Source of the DNA: Pseudomonadota bacterium
GTDB taxonomy: Bacteria; Pseudomonadota; Alphaproteobacteria; Rhizobiales; Xanthobacteraceae
DNA: 12,847 bases
NCBI GenBank assembly: GCA_023432885.1
Contig: JAEZEU010000525.1
Location: 1 to 12,847 of the forward strand
Direction of reading: 5' to 3'
The notes beneath the pieces are model-generated. The model was given only the letters and a program-made list of their open reading frames with translations, searched no databases and was not told the DNA's origin. Below are positions 6,732 through 12,847 of this stretch, in pieces. The stretch's first letter is position 1; every line of letters begins with the position of its first letter. A program made the position numbers and the translations under genes.

Positions 6732-7637
6732 CTATTCCCCCTGCAGCCATTCCGCCGCACCGCGCCACAGCGTGTCGCGGTGCTCGGGCCGGAAGAATCC
6801 CATGTATCCGATCTTCTTCACGCCGATGTCGTTCGGCGAAATACTGACGACATCGGGTCTGGCCGCGGTGAAGCCGGAGCACAGCAGCTCAACCGCGGTG
6901 CGCGTTGCCCAGGGATCGTCGGTGAAGCAGATCGCGCGCAGTGGTCCTGTGTACTTGTGAAAATTCTCAAGGGTATCGAGCGTGGAGTCGCCGAACAGGT
7001 AGCGCTCCTTCATCACCCAGTCCGTCCATTGCAGGAAGGCGTCCTTCGGCAGGTCCATGCCGAGGCCCGCCCAGCCCGGCATGTAGCCGAAGGTCCTCGT
7101 CAGGGGCACGCCGACGAAATTGAGCAGGGCATAGACGCGGTAGCGTTCGGGCGAGGCCATCAGCTTCCAGTAGCCGGCCTGCGCGGCGACGAAGAGGGCG
7201 CGCGAGATTTCCTTGTTGTTGGGCAAGAGTCCGAGCGCCTGGCCGCCGAAGGAATGGCCGACATAAATGAGGGGCAAGTTGCCGTAGCGCTCGCGCATCC
7301 ATTGCACGGTGGAGGTGATGTCCTTGGCGGCCCAGTCCGCCATCGAGGCCTTGAAGCCGACCAGCGAACGGGGCTGGTTGTAGCCGGTGAGGGCCTTCTG
7401 CCTGGAATCGCCGGTGCCACGATAGTCGTAGGTGAGTACCGCGCAGCCGCGTCGGGCGAGGTAGCCGGCGAAGCCGCGATAGAGCTTTCGCGGCACGGCT
7501 GTGGCGGAATTGATCAGCACGGCATGGCTGCGCTTGCCGGTGCGGGGCAGGAATAGCGTTGCCCCGAGCGGATAGCGGTCGGCCGCCGGCACGATGATGT
7601 CGTCCGCATAGACATCGTCCAACCCAGCCTCAGCCAC
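6732..7637 (-). CDS. Alpha/beta hydrolase with Tyr at the catalytic His position
   Basis: A 301-aa alpha/beta-fold protein of the predicted-hydrolase type (COG4757 / S33-like); substrate unknown, no signal peptide, so cytoplasmic. It shows the oxyanion/strand region LTYDYRGTGDSR at 68-79, the nucleophile elbow YVGHSFGGQ with Ser129, and an acid candidate in FTDDPWAT (Asp240/241). Near the C-terminus the family normally has GHxGFF, where His completes the triad; here it reads GYMGFFRPEHR with Tyr278. The relic at 3733-3843 keeps GHMGFF. The start is taken as GTG at 7637, which follows AGGGGA by 6 nt and gives MAEAGLDDVYADDIIVP; a TTG at 7697 would add 20 unconvincing residues. It is divergent from the DAHP synthase gene. 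It may be inactive, altered in chemistry, or use a nearby His. Confidence 0.88.
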   Translation of the reverse strand: MAEAGLDDVYADDIIVPAADRYPLGATLFLPRTGKRSHAVLINSATAVPRKLYRGFAGYLARRGCAVLTYDYRGTGDSRQKALTGYNQPRSLVGFKASMADWAAKDITSTVQWMRERYGNLPLIYVGHSFGGQALGLLPNNKEISRALFVAAQAGYWKLMASPERYRVYALLNFVGVPLTRTFGYMPGWAGLGMDLPKDAFLQWTDWVMKERYLFGDSTLDTLENFHKYTGPLRAICFTDDPWATRTAVELLCSGFTAARPDVVSISPNDIGVKKIGYMGFFRPEHRDTLWRGAAEWLQGE

Positions 7638-7643
7638 TCTACT

Positions 7644-7649
7644 TCCCCT
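7644..7649 (-). promoter_or_regulatory. Ribosome binding site selecting the GTG start of the hydrolase
   Basis: AGGGGA on the minus strand, 6 nt before the GTG at 7637. No comparable site precedes the alternative TTG at 7697. Confidence 0.6.
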
Positions 7650-7749
7650 GCACTTCTCACGCGTCCTTAACAAATGCGAATTCAGCTTTTGCCGCAAGGT
7701 CTTGGCCCGGCAACCGGAAATCCTTGTGGCAGAGTGTGGGCGGCCTGTG

Positions 7750-7755
7750 TATAAC
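7750..7755 (+). promoter_or_regulatory. Possible -10 element of the DAHP synthase promoter
   Basis: TATAAC lies 78 nt upstream of the ATG in the 196-bp divergent gap. A TTGTGG at 7724-7729 is upstream, but the 20-nt spacing is longer than the usual 16-18, so the assignment is tentative. Confidence 0.25.
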
Positions 7756-7819
7756 CCGGCCCTCGCAGCCGCCCGCCCGGCTAAGTTTCAGCGCGGGTGG
7801 TAAGTCGCGGTTTTTGCTC

Positions 7820-7824
7820 AGGAG
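7820..7824 (+). promoter_or_regulatory. Ribosome binding site of the DAHP synthase gene
   Basis: AGGAG, 9 nt before the ATG at 7834; a strong site that fixes the start. Confidence 0.7.
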
Positions 7825-7833
7825 TTAACGACC

Positions 7834-9222
7834 ATGGCCGAGCGGTGGACGCCCGACAGCTGGCGCAGCAAGCCGGTGCTGCAGATGCCCCAATACCCCG
7901 ATGCGGGGGCATTGGGCGATGTCGAGGCGCAGCTTGCGACCTTTCCGCCGCTGGTATTCGCGGGCGAGGCGCGCAACCTGAAGAAGGCGCTGGCACGGGT
8001 GGCGAAGGGCGAGGCCTTCCTGCTGCAGGGCGGCGACTGCGCCGAGAGCTTTGCCGAGCACGGCGCCAACAACATCCGTGACTTCTTCCGCGTCTTCCTG
8101 CAGATGGCGGTCGTGCTGACCTATGCCGGCGCGCTGCCGGTGGTGAAGGTCGGCCGCATTGCCGGCCAGTTTGCAAAGCCGCGTTCCTCGCCGACCGAGA
8201 AGGTGGATGGCAAGGAGCTGCCGAGCTACCGCGGCGACATCATCAATGACATAGCCTTCACCGCGCAGGCGCGCACGCCGGATCCGCAGCGCCAGCTGAT
8301 GGCCTACCGGCAATCGGCCGCGACGCTGAACCTGCTCCGCGCATTCGCGACCGGCGGTTACGCCAACCTCGCCAGCGTGCATCAGTGGATGCTCGGCTTC
8401 CTCAAGGATTCCCCGCAGTCCCGCCGCTACAAGGAGCTTGCCGACCGCATCTCCGAGGCGCTGAACTTCATGCGCGCTTGCGGCCTCGATCTCGAAGCCC
8501 ATCCGGAGCTGCGCGCCACCGACTTCTACACCAGCCACGAAGCGCTGCTGCTCGGCTACGAGCAGGCGCTGACCCGAATCGACTCCACGACGGGCGACTG
8601 GTACGCGACATCGGGCCACATGATCTGGATCGGCGACCGCACCCGCCAGCTCGACCACGCCCATGTCGAATATTTCCGCGGCATCAAGAATCCGATCGGC
8701 CTGAAATGCGGCCCGTCGCTGAAGCCGGACGAACTGCTGAAGCTGGCCGACGTGCTCAATCCCGACAACGAGCCGGGCCGGCTGACGCTCATCACGCGCT
8801 TCGGCAATGAGAAGGTCGGCGAGAATCTGCCCGGCATGATCCGCGCCATCCAGCGCGAAGGCCGCTCGGTCGTATGGTCGTGCGATCCCATGCACGGCAA
8901 CACCATCACCTCCAACACCGGCTACAAGACGCGGCCGTTCGACCGCATCCTGTCCGAGGTGAAGAGCTTCTTCAGCGTGCATGCGGCCGAGGGCACCCAC
9001 GCCGGCGGCGTTCACCTGGAGATGACCGGGCAGGACGTTACCGAGTGCCTCGGCGGCGCGCGCGCCGTCACGCATGAAAGCCTGAGTGATCGCTATCACA
9101 CGGTCTGCGACCCGCGCCTCAATGCCGAACAATCCATCGACATGGCCTTCCTGATCGCCGAGCTGCTCAAGCAGGAGCGCGCGGGCAGGGCGGTGCCAAT
9201 GCCGGCCGCAGCGGGATTGTAA
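7834..9222 (+). CDS. Class II 3-deoxy-7-phosphoheptulonate (DAHP) synthase
   Basis: Condenses phosphoenolpyruvate with erythrose 4-phosphate to DAHP, the first step of the shikimate pathway to aromatic amino acids; cytoplasmic metal-dependent TIM barrel. The 462-aa product is of the plant/Mycobacterium (class II) type. Visible motifs are LLQGGDCAESF at 63-73, GRIAGQFAKPRS at 107-118, GLKCGPS at 289-295, WSCDPMHGNT at 348-357 and HLEMTGQDVTEC at 394-405. The metal ligands correspond to Cys69, His354, Glu396 and Asp426, at a near-constant offset from M. tuberculosis Cys87, His369, Glu411 and Asp441. The N-terminal extension is about 18 residues shorter than in the mycobacterial enzyme, where that part contributes to the oligomer interface and allostery. 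It heads a tight cluster: the dgkA start is 1 nt after its TAA. Confidence 0.96.
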   Translation: MAERWTPDSWRSKPVLQMPQYPDAGALGDVEAQLATFPPLVFAGEARNLKKALARVAKGEAFLLQGGDCAESFAEHGANNIRDFFRVFLQMAVVLTYAGALPVVKVGRIAGQFAKPRSSPTEKVDGKELPSYRGDIINDIAFTAQARTPDPQRQLMAYRQSAATLNLLRAFATGGYANLASVHQWMLGFLKDSPQSRRYKELADRISEALNFMRACGLDLEAHPELRATDFYTSHEALLLGYEQALTRIDSTTGDWYATSGHMIWIGDRTRQLDHAHVEYFRGIKNPIGLKCGPSLKPDELLKLADVLNPDNEPGRLTLITRFGNEKVGENLPGMIRAIQREGRSVVWSCDPMHGNTITSNTGYKTRPFDRILSEVKSFFSVHAAEGTHAGGVHLEMTGQDVTECLGGARAVTHESLSDRYHTVCDPRLNAEQSIDMAFLIAELLKQERAGRAVPMPAAAGL

Positions 9223-9223
9223 T

Positions 9224-9577
9224 TTGCTGCGTCTGTGGCGGGCCACCATCAACACGCGCAACGGGCTCGCATTTGCGATCCGCTCGGAGCAGGCCGTCCG
9301 CGAGGAACTGTTTGCGCTCGCGCTCTCGATCCCGCTGGCCTGGCTGGTCGGCGCCACCCTCATGCGGCGGGTGGAACTGGTCGCAGTCGTGGTGCTTGTC
9401 CTGGTTGTCGAGCTGCTCAACACGGCGATCGAAAAGCTCGCCGACCGGTTTACCACCGAGCACGACCCGCAGATCGGCCGGGTCAAGGATATGGGCTCGG
9501 CCGCCGTCGGCGTTGCGCTGGTGATGGCCGGGCTGTTCTGGCTGTTCGCACTCGCCGAGCGGATCGGCGCGATCTAG
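9224..9577 (+). CDS. dgkA: Diacylglycerol kinase, small membrane type (DgkA)
   Basis: Phosphorylates diacylglycerol to phosphatidate with ATP at the inner membrane, recycling lipid left by glucan or lipopolysaccharide modification. The product is 117 aa, close to the E. coli length of about 122, with an amphipathic N-terminus and three membrane helices at about 28-46, 49-66 and 91-111. The signature VELLNTAIEKLADRF at 62-76 gives catalytic and metal Glu63 and Glu70 (E. coli Glu69 and Glu76), and RVKDMGSAAVGVAL follows at 86-99. The TTG start at 9224 gives MLRLWRATINTRNGLAFAIRS, matching the family's beginning. It lies 1 nt after the DAHP synthase stop with only a poor ribosome binding site, which suggests coupled translation. 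Confidence 0.94.
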   Translation: MLRLWRATINTRNGLAFAIRSEQAVREELFALALSIPLAWLVGATLMRRVELVAVVVLVLVVELLNTAIEKLADRFTTEHDPQIGRVKDMGSAAVGVALVMAGLFWLFALAERIGAI

Positions 9578-9584
9578 CGGTGTG

Positions 9585-9628
9585 GCCCAAAATGGGTACC
9601 CGATTTGCGTCCAGGCCATGCGCAAACG
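9585..9628. repeat. Clustered palindromes between dgkA and nadE
   Basis: In the 101-bp gap, CCCA-AAA-TGGG (9586-9596), GGGTACCC (9594-9601) and TTTGCG (9604-9609) paired with CGCAAA (9621-9626) follow one another. This looks like a short intergenic palindromic (REP-like) unit of rhizobial type, or a processing or attenuation structure; no T-run follows. Family membership is a guess from appearance. Confidence 0.35.
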
Positions 9629-9678
9629 AGTGAGGGGCAGCCGTTGAAGTTTGCTCTTGTGCGGGGCAACATCGCGTC

Positions 9679-11433
9679 ATGAACAAGACCGCCGAATTCA
9701 GGATCACGCTGGCGCAGCTCAACCCGACCGTGGGCGACGTCGCCGGCAATGCCGCCAAAGCCCGCGCCGCGCGCGAAAGGGCGCTGCGAGACGGCGCCGA
9801 TCTCCTGGTGTTGCCGGAATTGTTCATCACCGGGTATCCGCCGGAAGACCTCGTGCTGAAACCGGCGCTCCAGGCCGCCTGCCGCGAAGCGGTCGAGGCG
9901 CTGGCGCGCGACACCGCCGGCGGCGGTCCCGCCGTGCTGATCGGCACGCCCTGGGTCGAGGACGGCAAGCTCTACAACGCCTGCGCGCTGCTCGATGGCG
10001 GACGCATCGCCGCTCTGCGCTACAAGGCGAACCTGCCGAACTACGGCGTGTTCGATGAAAAGCGCCTGTTCGCGCGCGGGCCCGCAGCGGGGCCGGTGAT
10101 GGTGAAGGGCGTGCGGGTAGGCGTGCCCATCTGCGAGGATATCTGGCTCGAGGAATCGGAGGAATACGAGAACGTCGTGGAATGCCTCGCCGAGACCGGC
10201 GCAGAGATTCTCGTCGTGCCGAACGGCTCGCCCTACGCGCGTGACAAGGGCGATCTCCGCCTTTCGATCGCGGTAGCGCGCGTCACCGAGAGCGGCCTGC
10301 CGCTGGTCTATCTCAACCAGATCGGCGGGCAGGACGAACTGGTGTTCGATGGCGCCTCCTTCGCGCTCAATGCCGATCTGTCGGTCGCCGCGCAATTGCC
10401 GGCGTTCCAGGAAGACGTCAGCACGCTGGTCTGGCGCAAGGACGAGTCCGGCTGGCGCTGCAAGGGACAGGTCGCGCCATTGCTCGAAGGCGACAAGGGC
10501 GATTACGCGGCCTGCGTGCTCGGCCTGCGCGACTATGTCCGCAAGAACGGTTTCCCCGGCGTGCTCCTCGGCGTTTCCGGCGGCATCGACTCGGCGTTGT
10601 GCGCGGCGATCGCGGTGGATGCGCTCGGCGCCGAGCATGTGCGCGGCGTCATGCTGCCGTTCAAATACACCGCGCAAGTCTCGCTCGAGGACGCGGCGAA
10701 GCTGGCAAAGGCGCTCGGCATCCGCTACGAGGTGCTGCCGATCGCGGACGCCGTCAACGGTTTCGAGAAAATCCTGTCCGTGCCGTTCGCAGGGATGGCG
10801 CGCGACATCACCGAAGAGAATCTGCAGGCGCGCACCCGCGGCACGCTGCTGATGGCGATGTCCAACAAGACCGGCGCGATGGTGGTGACCACCGGCAACA
10901 AGTCGGAAATGTCCGTCGGCTACGCCACGCTGTATGGCGACATGAACGGCGGTTTCAACCCGATCAAGGACATCTACAAGACGGAAGTGTTCCGTCTGTC
11001 CTCCTTGCGCAACTCATGGAAGCCGGATGGCGCGCTTGGGCCCTCGGGCGAGGTGATCCCGCCCAACATCATCACGCGGCCGCCGACGGCGGAACTGCGC
11101 GAAAACCAGACCGACCAGGATTCCCTGCCGCCCTACGACGTGCTGGACGGCATCCTCGAACGGCTTGTGGAACGCGAGATGCCGCTGGCGGACATTGTCG
11201 CCGCCGGTTTCGACAGGGAGGTGGTGGCGCGGGTCGACCGCCTGCTCAACATCGCCGAATACAAGCGCCGGCAGGCCGCGCCCGGCGTCAAGGTGACCGA
11301 GAAGAATTTCGGCCGCGACCGCCGCTACCCCATCACCAACCGCTTTCGCGACAGCGGCAAGCCGCTGCCGAAACCCGATGACGCATTGGTCTCGCGCGCG
11401 GGCAAGGTGTCTGCCGAAGCGTTTGACGGTTAA
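9679..11433 (+). CDS. nadE: Glutamine-dependent NAD+ synthetase
   Basis: Makes NAD+ from deamido-NAD+ with ATP, taking ammonia from glutamine; the last step of NAD synthesis, cytoplasmic. The 584-aa product has two domains. The N-terminal nitrilase-type glutaminase (about 6-250) carries LVLPELFITGYPPEDL with Glu47, RYKANLPNYGVFDE with Lys116 and VGVPICEDIWLE with Cys152, the Glu-Lys-Cys triad. The C-terminal synthetase (about 275-560) has the PP-loop LGVSGGIDSALC at 297-308 and TTGNKSEMSVGYATLYGDM at 404-422. The ATG at 9679 starts MNKTAEFRITLAQLNPTVGD, the usual family N-terminus, with only a weak GGGG upstream. It lies 101 nt after dgkA on the same strand and may share its transcript. It converges with the DUF2865 gene. 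Confidence 0.97.
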   Translation: MNKTAEFRITLAQLNPTVGDVAGNAAKARAARERALRDGADLLVLPELFITGYPPEDLVLKPALQAACREAVEALARDTAGGGPAVLIGTPWVEDGKLYNACALLDGGRIAALRYKANLPNYGVFDEKRLFARGPAAGPVMVKGVRVGVPICEDIWLEESEEYENVVECLAETGAEILVVPNGSPYARDKGDLRLSIAVARVTESGLPLVYLNQIGGQDELVFDGASFALNADLSVAAQLPAFQEDVSTLVWRKDESGWRCKGQVAPLLEGDKGDYAACVLGLRDYVRKNGFPGVLLGVSGGIDSALCAAIAVDALGAEHVRGVMLPFKYTAQVSLEDAAKLAKALGIRYEVLPIADAVNGFEKILSVPFAGMARDITEENLQARTRGTLLMAMSNKTGAMVVTTGNKSEMSVGYATLYGDMNGGFNPIKDIYKTEVFRLSSLRNSWKPDGALGPSGEVIPPNIITRPPTAELRENQTDQDSLPPYDVLDGILERLVEREMPLADIVAAGFDREVVARVDRLLNIAEYKRRQAAPGVKVTEKNFGRDRRYPITNRFRDSGKPLPKPDDALVSRAGKVSAEAFDG

Positions 11434-11434
11434 G

Positions 11435-12667
11435 TCAGCGCGCCGTCGTATTGTTGTTCGGAAGGAATGTCGGGCCGACCGAGCGGATCGGCTTGTCCTT
11501 GTCGTCGGCCGCAGCTGACGGCGCCGTCGGAGCAGGAGCAGGCGGCGTGCTGGCCGTCGTTGACGGCTGCCCCTTTTTACCCGCGGCCGCCCCCTTGGCC
11601 GGCTGCTGCGCGCGCTGCTGCATCTTCTTCGCGCTCTCTTCGGTGACGATGATGTCACCCTGCTGCTCGAGCTGGGCCTTGTCGTCGACCTCCTTCAGCG
11701 CATCGGACCAGGTTTGGCCCGCCGCCTTGCAGGAGCAGGCCGGATCGAACGAGGAGCGGAACTTGAAGGCTGTGGGCAGCGACGTATACGGCTGCTGCCC
11801 GGTGGTCGACACCGCCTGGTTCATGTCTTCGCCGGGATTGCGATAGGCATAGAGAGTGGCCTCCGCCGCCGGGCACAGCGCCTTGCAGGTCTTCTCATCG
11901 TCCGGGAAGCGGGCCGGCACGGTCGCGAACGAGACCGGGAAATAGGCGCCGTCGCAGCTGCGCACGCACACTGTGCGATAAGTGCCGGAGGCGGTCGAGA
12001 AACCGCCGCCCGGCACGGGGCTGGCGTTGTTGTTGCCGAAGAGGCCGCCGAAGAAGCCGCCCGGGCCGCCGGGGCCCTGGTCGCGCAGCAAAGCCGCATA
12101 TTGCGGGCCGCAATTGTTTTGCGCTAGCGCCGTCAGCACCGACCGGCGCTGGTTCTCGCGGTCGGCGCCGCCGAGCCCGCCGCTTCGCAGCTGCTCGAGG
12201 CTGGAAGTGATCTGGTCGAGATTGCCGCGCATCCGCTGGATCTGGTTGTTCACCGGACCGCACTGCGCCGAGTTCTGGTTGAACAGGGAGAAGAAGCCGC
12301 TTGAGTCGCAGCCCATGCGCTTGGCCTGTTGCGTGACGCGGTCGAGCTCGGCCTGCTGGCGCGCCTGTGCCTCCTGGTAGCGGCGGATCTGCTCATCCTT
12401 GGCCGGATCGCCCGTGCCGCCGCGCTCGATGGTGGCAAGCTGCATCTCCAGCCGCTGGCACATCGGGTTGCCGACGGCACCGGGCGGGCCGGCCTGCGGA
12501 GGCGGCGGAGCCGCGCCGGGCGGCATCTGGGCGAAGCTGTCGCTTACGTTGTCGCTCACCCTGTCACTCACCTGGGCGAAGCTGTCGCCTGGCACCGCAA
12601 AAGGTGCCGCGAGAAGGGCGCAGGCAAGGAACCACCGGGCGAGGGGATTGGTCAGCGTTTGCAACAT
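11435..12667 (-). CDS. Secreted or periplasmic DUF2865 protein, 410 aa
   Basis: Function unknown. The N-terminus MLQTLTNPLARWFLACALLA leads into APFAVPGDSFA-Q, a signal peptide with probable cleavage near residue 31, so the protein should be exported. Then come a Pro-rich stretch (48-62), a Gln/Arg-rich helical coiled-coil-like segment (about 71-165), a Gly/Asn-rich linker (about 198-228), and the conserved Cys-rich core TYRTVCVRSCDGAYFPVSF at 229-247 with CKALCPAAE at 261-269 and CSCK at 311-314. The tail is Ala/Pro/Lys-rich and low-complexity. The even spacing of Cys suggests disulfides. The core matches my memory of DUF2865 in Bradyrhizobium and relatives. The ATG at 12667 is preferred because it directly begins the signal peptide; an upstream ATG at 12730 adds 21 basic residues. 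Its stop is 1 nt from the nadE stop. Confidence 0.85.
   Translation of the reverse strand: MLQTLTNPLARWFLACALLAAPFAVPGDSFAQVSDRVSDNVSDSFAQMPPGAAPPPPQAGPPGAVGNPMCQRLEMQLATIERGGTGDPAKDEQIRRYQEAQARQQAELDRVTQQAKRMGCDSSGFFSLFNQNSAQCGPVNNQIQRMRGNLDQITSSLEQLRSGGLGGADRENQRRSVLTALAQNNCGPQYAALLRDQGPGGPGGFFGGLFGNNNASPVPGGGFSTASGTYRTVCVRSCDGAYFPVSFATVPARFPDDEKTCKALCPAAEATLYAYRNPGEDMNQAVSTTGQQPYTSLPTAFKFRSSFDPACSCKAAGQTWSDALKEVDDKAQLEQQGDIIVTEESAKKMQQRAQQPAKGAAAGKKGQPSTTASTPPAPAPTAPSAAADDKDKPIRSVGPTFLPNNNTTAR
12527..12588 (-). repeat. In-frame micro-repeats at the start of the mature DUF2865 protein
   Basis: CTGGGCGAAGCTGTCGC occurs at 12527-12543 and 12572-12588, 45 bp apart, and encodes DSFAQ twice. 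Between them lie three 12-bp near-copies starting at 12537, 12549 and 12561 that encode VSDR, VSDN and VSDS. All spacings are multiples of three. The repeats fall at the predicted signal-peptide cleavage region. Confidence 0.75.
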
Positions 12668-12847
12668 ATCCGGCCGTAACAACACGATTTCGCGGGCGGC
12701 CGGTTTCGGCCCGGCGCGTGGCCGACGCATCGCGGCGCGGCCGAGACCGCCTTCCTAGCCGCTTCCGTGGGCAGCGTCACGTCGTTTTGGGGGCGGGTGT
12801 GTGGCGTCTGCTTGCGGATTTTCCCGGAAAACGCGCGTTTCAGCGCT
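12668..12847. other. Upstream region of the DUF2865 gene
   Basis: No gene start is recognised. The right end carries two adjoining palindromes: TTTTCC-C-GGAAAA (12819-12831) and the perfect AAACGCGCGTTT (12829-12840). The DUF2865 promoter should lie here, but no hexamer pair was assigned. Confidence 0.4.

Noticed and set aside
7825..9486. Long minus-strand open frame (553 codons) opposite the DAHP synthase and dgkA genes
   Set aside because: It mirrors two clear genes in high-GC DNA, is Arg/Ser/Ala/His-rich without domains and has no family resemblance; stops are simply rare in this antisense frame.
9574..10677. Minus-strand open frame (367 codons) opposite nadE
   Set aside because: Antisense to well-conserved NadE motifs, with no recognisable protein features.

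Overview
This 12.8 kb window is high-GC chromosomal DNA that reads as an alphaproteobacterium of the Bradyrhizobium/Rhodopseudomonas group (Nitrobacteraceae). That placement is an inference from the gene set: a class II DAHP synthase followed by diacylglycerol kinase and glutamine-dependent NAD synthetase, a DUF2865 protein, a TreZ-TreY pair, and small Trp/Arg-rich bradyrhizobial-type proteins. No 16S rRNA or other decisive marker is present.

Layout. (1) 1-3388, minus strand: treZ followed 4 nt later by treY, which runs off the left edge. Together they convert linear maltooligosaccharides to trehalose. (2) 3389-3732: a short divergent promoter region and a 62-residue small protein on the plus strand. 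(3) 3733-3843: a relic of the 3' end of an alpha/beta-hydrolase gene, followed by a GC-rich hairpin. (4) 3908-6007, minus: a transmembrane methyl-accepting chemotaxis protein with two tandem helical sensor modules. (5) 6008-6731: a mostly non-coding stretch with one possible 62-residue single-pass membrane protein on plus and a degenerate copy of a widespread intergenic palindromic repeat. (6) 6732-7637, minus: a complete alpha/beta hydrolase, paralogous to the relic, whose expected catalytic His is Tyr. (7) 7834-11433, plus: class II DAHP synthase, diacylglycerol kinase (start codon 1 nt after the previous stop) and NadE, probably co-transcribed at least in part. (8) 11435-12667, minus: a secreted or periplasmic DUF2865 protein convergent with nadE, with 1 nt between the stop codons.

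Most of the window is housekeeping or stress metabolism: shikimate entry, lipid recycling, NAD synthesis and trehalose osmoprotection. The accessory part is 3.4-7.6 kb, where the chemoreceptor lies between two copies of a hydrolase 3' end (77 of 83 bases identical by eye), suggesting an old duplication or rearrangement. I found no CRISPR array, transposase, integrase, tRNA, rRNA or convincing new multi-gene system. The best leads are the hydrolase relic/paralog pair and the His-to-Tyr change in the surviving copy.
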